Positions 19,276 to 28,495 of a DNA stretch of 64,000 nucleotides are shown here, piece by piece (within the stretch, counting starts at the first letter, position 1; every line of letters begins with the position of its first letter). The notes below the pieces were generated by a model, which was not told the DNA's origin, did not search any database, and worked only from the letters and a program-made list of their open reading frames with translations. This stretch comes from Clostridium weizhouense (lineage in GTDB: Bacteria; Bacillota; Clostridia; Clostridiales; Clostridiaceae). The stretch covers positions 62,001 to 126,000 of the forward strand of contig NZ_JAHXPT010000005.1 in assembly GCF_019431045.1 (NCBI RefSeq). The letters run 5' to 3'. The translations under genes were made by a program, and so were the position numbers.

Positions 19276-19328
19276 AAAATACTTAAAAAAGTTGTTTTAG
19301 ATATCCTCATTTTATTATAAATATTAAT

Positions 19329-21308
19329 TTATCTCATTTCTTTTATTAAACCTTTTCTATAAATTGTTAATAATGCCTTCAAATCTTTAATCTGATTCTT
19401 TAATTCCATACCTATATCAGTATCCCCTACAGTTTTCCTTTTTAATTTTTGCTCTACTACCATTATCGTTGATAAAATATCTTTTTCTTGCATTATGGAT
19501 TCCTCTGTAGAAGAAAAGTGTTCATGAGATACTATTTGTAATCCATATGAATTATATATAAGTGTATATCCTGCTATTCCTGTTTGTTTTTGATAAGATT
19601 TAGAGAATCCTCCATCTATTACTATTAATTTTCCATTAGCTTTTATCGGACTCTCACCCTCTTTCTTCTTAACAGGTACATGTCCATTTATTATTATTGA
19701 TTCTTTAGTATTTAATCCAAATTCCTCCAATACTATGTTGCACATTTTTTCACTATCTCTATGATTATAATATGATGTCTTTTTTTCTATATGAGATTCT
19801 TTATCATCAATAAAATATCTTTCAAAAGTTCTCATCTGTTCTTTACCAAATAGCGGTGATACAGTGCCTGTCCATAAGTACCACATAATATCCATCCCAT
19901 AAAGTTTGCCTTGATTATCAACTTTTTCAAAATAACCTTCTCTTGATAAAGAATCAAACTTTTCCATCAATTTTTTACCTTTATATTCTTTGCCATGTAT
20001 TTTCATACTCTTAAAGTTTAAATTATCATCTAATGGAATGCATCCATGAAACAAAAGATTAGAATTACATTTTAAAAACATACTTCCTTTTGAAAAAAGG
20101 AATCTAATATGTTTTTGTAATTTTTCACTATTGGTAAAAGAAAATACCAATTTATCTATAAGAATAGATTCATCTGTTGTAAGTTCATAAGGATCATTAG
20201 GATTTATTGTTGGAAAATTAGTATCATTTAATTTATATTCTTTTTCTTTTAATTTTATAGTCCCTTTTTTATAATCTATTTTATCTAATAATAATCTATT
20301 TTCTAATTCAAATTCCGGTCTTCTATCTATAATTTCTTTTTCTAGTTTAAACTGCAACACAGTAATTGCCTTATGCATTTTGGAAACTAGTTCTATTTCT
20401 TGATTTAAAGCTGAATTTTCTTCTTTTACTTTAGGCATAAAACCTTTACAAGGATCATCTTTATAATATTTTAAAGCAAATGTTGCTAATGGTAATAAAT
20501 TTATTCCATATATTTCTTCTATTAAATCTAAATTTGCATATCTTGTAGATATTCTTACAACATTTGCTATGCATGGTTTTACTCCTGCCGCTGCTCCCAT
20601 CCAAAGTATATCATGATTACCCCACTGAATATCAACTGAATGATAGTCTATAAGTGTATCTAATATTATATCTGGTCTTGGTCCTCTATCATATATATCT
20701 CCTATTATATGAAGTCTATCTATAACCAACCTTTGAATAAGTTTCGATAAAGCAATAATAAACTCTTTAGCTCTTCCTATATCAATAATTGTAGTTATTA
20801 TTCTATCATAATATTCTTGTTTATCTATACCATTAAATTGTTCATGCAGTAACTCTTCTATAATATAAGCAAAATCAACTGGTAATGCTTTTCTTACTTT
20901 AGATCTCGTGTATTTAGATGAAGAATATCTACATATTTCTATAAGCCTATTTAAAGTTATTTTATACCAATCATTAATGTCATTTTCATCTTTTAGTACT
21001 ATATCTAATTTTTGTTCTGGATAATATATTAAAGTAGCTAAACTTTTCTTATCACTTTCTAATAAAGAATTTCCAAATACATCTTCTATTTTTCTTTTTA
21101 CAACACCTGATGCATTTCTTAATACATGAATAAAATGTTCATATTCTCCATGAATATCGCTTAAAAAGTGTTCTGTACCTTTAGGCAAATTTAATATAGC
21201 TTCTAAATTTATAATTTCTGTTGATGCTGCTGCTATAGTAGGATATTGTTTTGCCAATAATTTAAAATACTTTAATTCCTTGATATCATCCTTTTCATTT
21301 TTATTCAT
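19329..21308 (-). CDS. fbp: Fructose-1,6-bisphosphatase, class III
   Basis: 659 residues, typical of the Firmicute-type class III enzyme. It is a calcineurin-like metallophosphoesterase with motifs [38 protein letters not shown] and [15 protein letters not shown], plus VIDGGFSK near the end. It hydrolyses fructose-1,6-bisphosphate to fructose-6-phosphate in gluconeogenesis, in the cytoplasm. Start ATG follows GGGAGGG. It is a single-gene unit, convergent with the two-component system. Confidence 0.96.
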   Translation of the reverse strand: MNKNEKDDIKELKYFKLLAKQYPTIAAASTEIINLEAILNLPKGTEHFLSDIHGEYEHFIHVLRNASGVVKRKIEDVFGNSLLESDKKSLATLIYYPEQKLDIVLKDENDINDWYKITLNRLIEICRYSSSKYTRSKVRKALPVDFAYIIEELLHEQFNGIDKQEYYDRIITTIIDIGRAKEFIIALSKLIQRLVIDRLHIIGDIYDRGPRPDIILDTLIDYHSVDIQWGNHDILWMGAAAGVKPCIANVVRISTRYANLDLIEEIYGINLLPLATFALKYYKDDPCKGFMPKVKEENSALNQEIELVSKMHKAITVLQFKLEKEIIDRRPEFELENRLLLDKIDYKKGTIKLKEKEYKLNDTNFPTINPNDPYELTTDESILIDKLVFSFTNSEKLQKHIRFLFSKGSMFLKCNSNLLFHGCIPLDDNLNFKSMKIHGKEYKGKKLMEKFDSLSREGYFEKVDNQGKLYGMDIMWYLWTGTVSPLFGKEQMRTFERYFIDDKESHIEKKTSYYNHRDSEKMCNIVLEEFGLNTKESIIINGHVPVKKKEGESPIKANGKLIVIDGGFSKSYQKQTGIAGYTLIYNSYGLQIVSHEHFSSTEESIMQEKDILSTIMVVEQKLKRKTVGDTDIGMELKNQIKDLKALLTIYRKGLIKEMR

Positions 21309-21442
21309 TTTACCCTCCCATAATTCATATAATACGTTTTGATTTTGACCATTATATAAATAAAACTAAAAAACCCCTTACCAAATATTAAATCATTTAA
21401 TGTAAATTTTGTCCATTAATATAAATATTTATTTTGTAAAGT

Positions 21443-21471
21443 TTTACTAATTTCATTCGAATATATATAAT
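21443..21471 (+). promoter_or_regulatory. Sigma-A-type promoter
   Basis: TTTACT, a 17-base spacer and a perfect TATAAT, 29 bases before the start codon of the 21500 gene. Confidence 0.6.
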
Positions 21472-21499
21472 GTAGAGTAATTTGAAGGAGGTATGTAAA

Positions 21500-21838
21500 A
21501 TGATTAATACTAATTATTATACTGATAACGACTACTTAATACCTAAAATAGAAGGTACTAATAAAATTTTAGATCGCCATACTTTTAATTCACTTTATTA
21601 TACAAATAAAAAAATGAATTATAATAAATCATTCAAAGAAACTTTAAATGATTTTATTTCTTTAAGGAACAATAAATCTTTATTAGATAAACTCATCTCA
21701 GCAAATAAAGGATTGATCGATATTGATGATATTTCTAAAAGTTTAGTTGATATTGATAATTTATCTGACTCTTTGGAAATTGATAAAGAATCTTTGTACA
21801 ATAAAATTAAAACTGTACGAACTTTGAAAAACAAATAA
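21500..21838 (+). CDS. Hypothetical protein, 112 residues
   Basis: ATG at 21500 follows GAAGGAGG; the earlier in-frame TTG overlaps the ribosome site. It is not recognised. It is Asn/Lys/Asp-rich, soluble and mostly helical in its second half, with a repeated rhythm DIDDISKSLVDIDNLSDSLEI. The first 45 residues look less ordered. It has a good sigma-A promoter upstream and a hairpin downstream, so it is a monocistronic gene. The antisense ORF 21619-21834 is a shadow. Confidence 0.7.
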   Translation: MINTNYYTDNDYLIPKIEGTNKILDRHTFNSLYYTNKKMNYNKSFKETLNDFISLRNNKSLLDKLISANKGLIDIDDISKSLVDIDNLSDSLEIDKESLYNKIKTVRTLKNK

Positions 21839-21863
21839 AAAATTCATTCAGGCGACTCTAAAA

Positions 21864-21899
21864 ATAATAGCTGTATTTAGTAATAAATACAGCTATTTA
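21864..21899. terminator. Hairpin terminator between convergent genes
   Basis: The stem aatagctgtattta / taaatacagctatt between genes ending at 21838 and 21960. Confidence 0.65.
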
Positions 21900-21959
21900 G
21901 GTATATTAAAGAAAATATCAAGTTCAAAATGCTACTATTATTTTCTTGATTATGACTTA

Positions 21960-22820
21960 CTATTTTAAAGAATCCAAATATGCTACTGCACTTAAGGATG
22001 CTATATTACCTTCTCCTGCCGCTTTAATATATTGATATGGCTTACCAACACAATCTCCAGCAGCGAAACAACCTTTTATACTAGTTTGCATATTTCTATC
22101 TACTTCAACATGGCCATCTAATATTTTAAGCCCCGGTACTAGTTGTTTAGGTGATATAGAATCTTTTAATAGAAAAACCCCATCTGTTTCTAGTTCATTA
22201 TCTTTTAACACTAGTTTTTCTACTTTTTGATTTCCTTTAATTTTTATTGGTTTATCTTCTATAATATTTACCTTATCATTTATATTATATACATCTCTAT
22301 ACATAGGTATATAATAAACAGATTTAGCTAATTCACTAACATATGAAGCATCCTTTTCACCTTCTTTATTATAAGATATTATAGAAACTACTTTATCTTT
22401 ATATAAAGGTGCATCACATGTTGCACAATATCCAACTCCTTTTCCTAAAAATTCTTCCTCACCTTCAAGTGCTTTTGTATATTCTACTCCAGTAGCAAGA
22501 ATTACTGCTTTAGCCTCATACATCTTTTCATTGACCATTAAAGTAAAATATTCTCCCATTGCATAAATATTATTTACACGTTCTTCTTGAATATTTATAT
22601 CCATAGATTTTATATGATCTATAAATTTTTCTTTTAATTCTTCTCCTGTTACTCCATAAAAACCTAAATAATTATTAACTTTAGGAGCTTTTTGCAATTT
22701 AGAGCTTAAATTTTTATTTCCAAATATAATAAAACTTTTGTTTCTTATCTTAGCATTTAATGCTGCTGAAAGACCTGCTGGTCCACTTCCTATTATTGCT
22801 ATATCATATCTTTTTTCCAT
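21960..22820 (-). CDS. Thioredoxin reductase-like flavoprotein, probably ferredoxin-dependent type
   Basis: 286 residues from ATG at 22820 after AAGGTGG; an upstream GTG adds three residues but overlaps the ribosome site. The FAD motif IAIIGSGPAGLSAALNA, redox pair CATC and FAD motif 2 GCFAAGDCVGKPYQY are all present. The middle domain lacks the GxGxxA/HRR NADPH-binding motifs of normal TrxB and reads VVSIISYNKEGEKDASYVSEL instead. Clostridial flavin thioredoxin reductases that accept electrons from ferredoxin (FFTR) are known to have lost that motif, which fits here. It lies 17 bases downstream of trxA in the same unit, so thioredoxin is its expected substrate. Confidence 0.88.
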   Translation of the reverse strand: MEKRYDIAIIGSGPAGLSAALNAKIRNKSFIIFGNKNLSSKLQKAPKVNNYLGFYGVTGEELKEKFIDHIKSMDINIQEERVNNIYAMGEYFTLMVNEKMYEAKAVILATGVEYTKALEGEEEFLGKGVGYCATCDAPLYKDKVVSIISYNKEGEKDASYVSELAKSVYYIPMYRDVYNINDKVNIIEDKPIKIKGNQKVEKLVLKDNELETDGVFLLKDSISPKQLVPGLKILDGHVEVDRNMQTSIKGCFAAGDCVGKPYQYIKAAGEGNIASLSAVAYLDSLK

Positions 22821-22837
22821 AGTTACCACCTTATTTT

Positions 22838-23152
22838 CTATAGGTTATTTTTAATTAAATTTTCCAAAACTTCTTTTGGTAAAAATCCGACTGATGTTTC
22901 TACTGGCTTTCCACCTTTAAATAATTTAATAGTTGGTATGCTTTGAATTCCATGTTGCATAGATGTTAATGGATTTTTATCAACATCTACTTTTGTAAAT
23001 TTAACATGTTTAAATTCTTTATCTAACTCTTCTAAAACTGGCGCCAACATCCTACAAGGTCCACACCAAGTAGCCCAAAAGTCTACTAAAACTAACTCAT
23101 CACAATCTAAAACTTCATTTTCAAAATCTGAATCATTTATATGCTTAATCAT
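22838..23152 (-). CDS. trxA: Thioredoxin
   Basis: 104 residues, full length. The active site is WATWCGPCRM, the cis-Pro is in IQSIPTIKLFKGG, and the end is typical (GFLPKEVLENLIKNNL). It is a cytoplasmic dithiol reductant for ribonucleotide reductase, peroxiredoxins and others. Start ATG follows AAGGAGGAG. It is first gene of the trxA-reductase pair. About 240 AT-rich bases upstream contain no feature I can name. Confidence 0.97.
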   Translation of the reverse strand: MIKHINDSDFENEVLDCDELVLVDFWATWCGPCRMLAPVLEELDKEFKHVKFTKVDVDKNPLTSMQHGIQSIPTIKLFKGGKPVETSVGFLPKEVLENLIKNNL

Positions 23153-23393
23153 AATTCTCCTCCTTAATTATATCTATATATAAGTATATATCTTTATCTA
23201 TTTTATTCCAATTTAATTTTAAAATAAAATATAATATTAATTATATTTTATATCTCTTCTATCAAAATATTCACTTGCATCAATTATTGTTCTAATTTAA
23301 TTATAAGTTTAAATACACTTTTATTAATTAATTTAATATAATTAATCCTAAGTAAATATTTTTAATATTTATATACTAATTTAAATCACTATA

Positions 23394-25100
23394 TTAAATC
23401 GAAGCTATACTTTGTAATTTATTATATTCTCCATTTTTAATAATTAATTCTTTATGAGTTCCCTTTTCAATTATTCCTTTATTTCCTATAACAACTATTT
23501 CATCTGCATTTTTAATTGTTGATAATCTATGAGCTACTACTATTGTAGTTCTATCTTTACATAATTTTTTAAGTGATTCTTGTATTATATGTTCAGTTGC
23601 ATTATCTAATGCAGATGTTGCTTCATCAAGTATTAAAATAGATGGATTCTTTAAAAATACTCTTGCAATAGAAATACGTTGTTTCTGTCCTCCTGATAAT
23701 TTAACTCCTCTTTCACCAATATATGTATCATAACCTTGCGGTAAATTTTCAATAAATTCATGTATGTTAGCCATCTTAGCAGCAGATAATATTTCCTCTT
23801 CAGTAGCATCATTTTTACCATATAAAATATTATCTCTTATTGTTCCTGTAAATAAAAATACCTCTTGTTGTACTATTCCAATGTTACTTCTTAAAGAATT
23901 TAAGCTTACATCATATATACTCTTTCCATCTATCAATATATCTCCACATTTTACATCGTAAAATCTAGGAATAAGATTGCAAATTGTTGTCTTACCTGTT
24001 CCTGAATGTCCAACTAAAGCTAGCATTTTTCCTTGCTCAATTTTGATAGAAAAACCTTTTAAAATATCTTGTCCATCATAACTAAAATCTATATTTTTAA
24101 ACTCTATTTCACCTTTTACATTTGATAGATTTATTGCCTGTTCTTTATCTTTTTCTTGTTCTTCATTCATAATTTGCATATATCTTTCAAATCCAGTTAT
24201 GCCATTTTGAAACTGTTCCATAAAGTTTATTAATTTTTTAATTGGCTCTGTAAAAAGTCTTATATATAGCATATATGCCATATAATCACCAATATCTATA
24301 ATCCCAACAAACGTAAAGATTCCACCAAAAATTAATCCTATATAATTTAATACATCGATACCTAATCCAGCCCCGGCAAAATATTCTGCCATAACCTTAT
24401 AAGCTCTTTCTCTAGCATTTATAAACTTCCTGTTTCCAATTTCAAATTTTTCTTCTTCTGATTTATGACTTACAAATGCTTTAGAAATACTTATTCCAGA
24501 AATACTATTTTGAAGATTTGCATTTACTGCTCCTGTTTCAACTTTTGTATCTAAAAATGCTTTATTCATTCTTTTTCTTTGAAACATTGTAAAAATTACT
24601 ATCGGTGGAATAAAAGCAAATATAATTAATGTAAGTGGTATATTTATTGTACAAAGTATAATAAATGATCCTATAAGCATAATAATAGATATAAATATAT
24701 CTTCTGGACCGTGATGAGCAAGTTCAGAAATATCCATTAAATCATTTATTATTCTAGACATTATATCTCCAGTTTTATTATTATCAAAATACTTATTAGG
24801 TAACCTTTGTAAGTGCTTAAACACATCTCTTCTCATATCTGCCTGCATCCTTACCCCAACAACATGTCCCCAATATTGCATAAAGTATCCACACAAAGCT
24901 TTAACTATAAATATAAGTAATAATACCACTGCAAATACTACTATTAACCTAATATTTTTATTAGGAATAGAGTCATTTATAAGTTTTCTAGTCATCATTG
25001 GATATACTAAATCACATAGTGCCGCTATAAATGCTGCAATCAAATCAAAAACAAATAATTTTTTATACGGTTTATAAAAACCAATAAATTTTTTTATCAT
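23394..25100 (-). CDS. ABC exporter, fused permease-ATPase
   Basis: 568 residues, a half-transporter of the MsbA/LmrA type. Six membrane helices occupy about 1-300. The nucleotide-binding domain has Walker A GHSGTGKTT, Q-loop VQQEVFLF, signature LSGGQKQR, Walker B ILILDEATSALD and switch His in VVAHRLST, so it is intact. It probably works as a homodimer exporting lipid-like compounds, drugs or peptides. Start ATG follows AAGGGAGGAAGG. It begins 37 bases after the SsuB-like gene, with no terminator visible between them, so it may share that operon. Confidence 0.94.
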   Translation of the reverse strand: MIKKFIGFYKPYKKLFVFDLIAAFIAALCDLVYPMMTRKLINDSIPNKNIRLIVVFAVVLLLIFIVKALCGYFMQYWGHVVGVRMQADMRRDVFKHLQRLPNKYFDNNKTGDIMSRIINDLMDISELAHHGPEDIFISIIMLIGSFIILCTINIPLTLIIFAFIPPIVIFTMFQRKRMNKAFLDTKVETGAVNANLQNSISGISISKAFVSHKSEEEKFEIGNRKFINARERAYKVMAEYFAGAGLGIDVLNYIGLIFGGIFTFVGIIDIGDYMAYMLYIRLFTEPIKKLINFMEQFQNGITGFERYMQIMNEEQEKDKEQAINLSNVKGEIEFKNIDFSYDGQDILKGFSIKIEQGKMLALVGHSGTGKTTICNLIPRFYDVKCGDILIDGKSIYDVSLNSLRSNIGIVQQEVFLFTGTIRDNILYGKNDATEEEILSAAKMANIHEFIENLPQGYDTYIGERGVKLSGGQKQRISIARVFLKNPSILILDEATSALDNATEHIIQESLKKLCKDRTTIVVAHRLSTIKNADEIVVIGNKGIIEKGTHKELIIKNGEYNKLQSIASI

Positions 25101-25137
25101 ATAGTCCTTCCTCCCTTAAACATATTTTAATTAATTT

Positions 25138-25809
25138 CTATCTTATTAAATTAATGATTTCTTCTTTAGAGTTATATAAATCTTTAGAAAAAACTTTTTT
25201 TACTTCAACAGGTCTTTTTCCTAATACTATTATATTCCCATCAAAATATATTGCCTCTTCAACATCATGAGTTACTAATATAACCATTCTATTTTCCTTT
25301 AAAAGCATATACTTAAATTCATCTATAATTTTATACTTTAATGTATAATCTAATGATTTAAATGGCTCATCCATCAAAATTAATTTTGATGGTTTTCCAA
25401 AAGCTCTAGCTATATTTACTCTTTGTTTCATTCCTCCACTTAATTCACTTGGATATTTATCTTTTACATTTTCAAGACCTAAAGATAAAAGTAAGTTATT
25501 AATTCTACTTTCTATCTCTGAATCATCATAATATCTTTTTAAAGCAATATTTAAATTTTCTTTAATTGTAAGCCATTCTATTAACCTATCTTCTTGGAAA
25601 ATATAGCTTATATCTTGTTTAGATATTCCTAATATTTTACCATCATCTACTGAAATCAAATGTGCTAAAATATTTAACAAAGTACTTTTACCACATCCTG
25701 ATTCCCCTATTATGCAATTAACTTTTTCATCAGAAAATTGTAAATTAAAATTTTTAAATATTTTTTCATTATCATAGGATTTTGTTAAATTTCTAACTTC
25801 CAATTTCAT
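25138..25809 (-). CDS. ABC importer ATPase, SsuB/TauB-like
   Basis: About 223 residues from ATG at 25809, preceded by GGTGGAAG inside the upstream gene; a longer in-frame start exists at 25860 without a ribosome site. Walker A is GESGCGKST, signature LSGGMKQR, Walker B LILMDEPFKSLD and switch VTHDVEEAIYFDG. It powers uptake with the overlapping permease gene (17-base overlap, so translationally coupled) and the binding lipoprotein. The family handles sulfonates, nitrate, thiamine precursors and similar small molecules. The actual substrate cannot be told. Confidence 0.9.
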   Translation of the reverse strand: MKLEVRNLTKSYDNEKIFKNFNLQFSDEKVNCIIGESGCGKSTLLNILAHLISVDDGKILGISKQDISYIFQEDRLIEWLTIKENLNIALKRYYDDSEIESRINNLLLSLGLENVKDKYPSELSGGMKQRVNIARAFGKPSKLILMDEPFKSLDYTLKYKIIDEFKYMLLKENRMVILVTHDVEEAIYFDGNIIVLGKRPVEVKKVFSKDLYNSKEEIINLIR

Positions 25810-26563
25810 TTTTCTTCCACCTATATGTACTATTTTTAAAGACTTTATTAATAAATTCAAAAATTATTGATATTACAGCAATTATAACTATCCATGCAAA
25901 TATTCCACTTGTATTAAAATTAACCTTTTCTAATTGTATTGCAGAACCAATCCCAAATTTAGGTTGTCCATGTACTTCTCCAGCAATAACAACCTTAAAA
26001 GCCAATGAAAATGTTGATACAAATATACTTATTAAATAAAATTTTATAACTGGCCAATATACTCCTTTTATTCTATCATTCAATGACACCTCATATATAT
26101 CTAACATTTCAATCAGCTTTTTATCAAAATTTATAAGATTACTTAATATACCTTCATATAATATTGGGAACGTTATAGCAAAACCTACTACAAATGGTGC
26201 TTTATCTTTATTAAACCAAACTAATGTCAAAACAACCAGTACCATTGTCGGAATAGTTTTTGCAAAAGCATTAATAGGTGCCATTAAATATCTAAAAAAG
26301 GGGTACAAAAATGTTAGTACCCCTAAAACTACAGCTAATAATACAGCAAATATATAACTTAATGCTGTTCTATATAAACTACTTAAAAGCATTTTTAAGA
26401 AATTATCATTACAAATAATATTTCTAGTTTCACTTATTATTTGATTTATTGTTGGAATATATATATCATTATTAATTATTGTTGCTAAAACTTGCCATAC
26501 TATTAAAAAAAATAAACATGATAATAAGATGCCTAATTTACTTCTCCATGTATATTCCTTCAT
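25793..26563 (-). CDS. ABC importer permease, SsuC/TauC-like
   Basis: About 256 residues from ATG at 26563, ten bases after GGAGG and inside the 3' end of the binding-protein gene (26-base overlap). A start 13 codons earlier has no ribosome site. It has six membrane helices and the coupling loop EAA-like sequence (YEVSLNDRIKGVYWPVIKFYL). It forms the membrane channel of the importer encoded by 25138-27512. Confidence 0.9.
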   Translation of the reverse strand: MKEYTWRSKLGILLSCLFFLIVWQVLATIINNDIYIPTINQIISETRNIICNDNFLKMLLSSLYRTALSYIFAVLLAVVLGVLTFLYPFFRYLMAPINAFAKTIPTMVLVVLTLVWFNKDKAPFVVGFAITFPILYEGILSNLINFDKKLIEMLDIYEVSLNDRIKGVYWPVIKFYLISIFVSTFSLAFKVVIAGEVHGQPKFGIGSAIQLEKVNFNTSGIFAWIVIIAVISIIFEFINKVFKNSTYRWKKNEIGS

Positions 26564-27512
26564 CCGGTACTTTTCCTCCAACTGTATTACTATCAAATTC
26601 ATATAGTTTATTAAAATAAGTTTGATATTCTTTAAGCGAATCTTTAATGTTTACATATTTTATATTGGATTTATCCATTGCTGAAATTATTATTGGTTTT
26701 TTTGCAGAAATTCCTATTTCTTCACAATATGTTCCTAAACCTTCTCTATCTTCATATGCCCATATAGTACTATTTTCAATTTCTTTTAAAATATTATCTA
26801 CAAATTTTTTATCTTTTTTTACTAATTCTTTTTTTATTATTATTGTTGATTGTGGGAATCCATATTCTATATTATTTTCTTTTTTCCATTCTTCATTAAG
26901 ATTTAAAATCACATTTAGGTTTTCTTTTTTACTTGAAACATTAGATAAAGCTGGTTCTGGTAATACTACATACTTAGCTTTATCAGATAATATTATTGGT
27001 GCAAGTTCTGTTACTCCACCTACATAACTAAAGTTAATATCTTTGTCAATATCTATACCCTTATTTTTTAAAACCGATTTAGTTATAATATCAGGAGTTA
27101 ATCCCTTTCCAATATTATACAGTTCCTTACCTTTTAAACTTTCAACTGTTTGATTAGATTCAGTCGAAACTAAAAAGAATGATCCCCAACCTACAGTTCC
27201 TGCTATTACATAATCTCCATTTTTATTAAAAGATGTAGCTGCTAAATTTGAAGGAACTATTGCAATATCAGCTTCTCCTTTCATAACAGATGTAACTACA
27301 TTATCTGTTGTTTTTTCTATATTATATTTAACATTATATCCCTTTTTAATTTCTGGTCTTTCTTTTATAATTTTAGCTATTGATATCGCTGGAAGACCGT
27401 CTGGAACTATAAAGTTAACTTCTTTAGTATCATCTGTCATGCTAGAACCAGTACATCCTGTAAACATAAAAATTGATAAGAGTAATACTAAAAATATCGA
27501 TATTTTTTTCAT
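26538..27512 (-). CDS. ABC importer substrate-binding lipoprotein (SsuA/NMT1-like)
   Basis: 324 residues. A lipoprotein signal ends at FTGC. The mature part is a type II binding fold: VNFIVPDGLPAISIAKIIKE, KGEADIAIVPSNLAATS, YVIAGTVGWGSFFLVST, then ELYNIGKGLTPDIITKSVLK. This resembles the SsuA/TauA/ThiY group, but the ligand is not evident. It is first gene of the importer operon, with the two following genes overlapping it in series. An upstream element (27673-27722) is shared with another gene and may mark its promoter region. Confidence 0.88.
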   Translation of the reverse strand: MKKISIFLVLLLSIFMFTGCTGSSMTDDTKEVNFIVPDGLPAISIAKIIKERPEIKKGYNVKYNIEKTTDNVVTSVMKGEADIAIVPSNLAATSFNKNGDYVIAGTVGWGSFFLVSTESNQTVESLKGKELYNIGKGLTPDIITKSVLKNKGIDIDKDINFSYVGGVTELAPIILSDKAKYVVLPEPALSNVSSKKENLNVILNLNEEWKKENNIEYGFPQSTIIIKKELVKKDKKFVDNILKEIENSTIWAYEDREGLGTYCEEIGISAKKPIIISAMDKSNIKYVNIKDSLKEYQTYFNKLYEFDSNTVGGKVPDEGIYMEK

Positions 27513-27672
27513 TTAAATTTCACTTCCTTAAATTATCTTTAATAATGATTATAATAACACAACTATATTAAAACCCCAAATTAAGTATATCCAAAAAACA
27601 ATAATTAAATGTATTATTTTACATTTATACTAATAGTAAATTATGTTCTTCCTATTTTAATTTCCCCTTAAA

Positions 27673-27722
27673 AACCTTAAGCATGCACCTTTTTCAAACG
27701 TAGTACAGGAATAATGATATGG
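27673..27722 (-). repeat. Upstream element R2 (matches 8625-8673)
   Basis: The plus strand reads ttaagcatgcac, then caggaataatgatatg. It is the second copy of R1, located about 160-210 bases before the start of the binding-lipoprotein gene, just after the terminator of yaaR. The rest of 27513-27878 shows nothing more. Confidence 0.5.
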
Positions 27723-27737
27723 TATATTCTAAAGAAT

Positions 27738-27778
27738 AAAAAAAATGATATTAGCTTAATTTAAAGTTAATATCATTT
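27738..27778 (-). terminator. Hairpin terminator
   Basis: The stem aaatgatatta / taatatcattt is followed on the minus strand by T8. It ends the YaaR gene. Confidence 0.82.
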
Positions 27779-27878
27779 AGTAATCTAATTCTTTTAAATC
27801 TATAAATCTTAATTTAAATAAAAACTTTATCTTTTATTTATTCTATGTTTTAAACATAACCTTAATTTTAAATTGTAT

Positions 27879-28298
27879 TTATCTATATATATCTACAATT
27901 AATCCTTGAATTTCATCTATAGTTGAAGCAATATTTATATTTTCTTTTTCTTCTGATAAAAGTAAATTAGTTAATTCTTCAAGTTTTCCATCTATAGTAT
28001 CTACTGTAACGAAATATTGTGTTTGCCAAAAACTAATATCTTTTTTAGTGTCATACATAAATTTTAAGATAGATTCTAAATACTCTTTTATCATCTTCTT
28101 ATACATAACAACATCAACATATGTTTTTGTTAATACAAGCTTATTTCCTCTTTTCTTTATATCATCCATCAATTTTCTAAGTTGTTCCTCTGATTTTCTT
28201 TCCTTAGCATGATTAAAACTTTGTGAGAAATCTTTTTTTTCTGATACAATTTTTCTTTCAGATGTTACACTTCCACTTCGTACTCTCCCTATTTCCAT
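27879..28298 (-). CDS. yaaR: YaaR family protein (DUF327)
   Basis: 139 residues. It starts MEIGRVRSGSV, and the helical body contains the family pattern FNHAKERKSEEQLRKLMDDI, GNKLVLTKTYVDVVMYKKMI and ending STIDEIQGLIVDIYR. YaaR proteins are small cytoplasmic helical proteins of unknown function, widespread in Firmicutes. Start ATG follows AAAGGATTG. Here it stands alone, with its own terminator. Confidence 0.85.
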   Translation of the reverse strand: MEIGRVRSGSVTSERKIVSEKKDFSQSFNHAKERKSEEQLRKLMDDIKKRGNKLVLTKTYVDVVMYKKMIKEYLESILKFMYDTKKDISFWQTQYFVTVDTIDGKLEELTNLLLSEEKENINIASTIDEIQGLIVDIYR

Positions 28299-28417
28299 AA
28301 CAATTCAATCCTTTCTTTAAGTCTAATTATAACAAAAAAATTAATGTTTCTCCATTTTTCTTTATTATATTATATCGTATAAATTATTTGCAAAAAACAA
28401 AAATATATTTAAATAAT

Positions 28418-28457
28418 ATAAAACTCATTGTAAATTAAAATATACAACGAGTTTTAT
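28418..28457 (-). terminator. Hairpin terminator
   Basis: The inverted repeat ataaaactcattgta / tacaacgagttttat lies 39 bases beyond the stop of the P-type ATPase gene. Confidence 0.7.
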
Positions 28458-28495
28458 CTAAATCAAATTTAAAGATTTATAATATTTTATACTCT

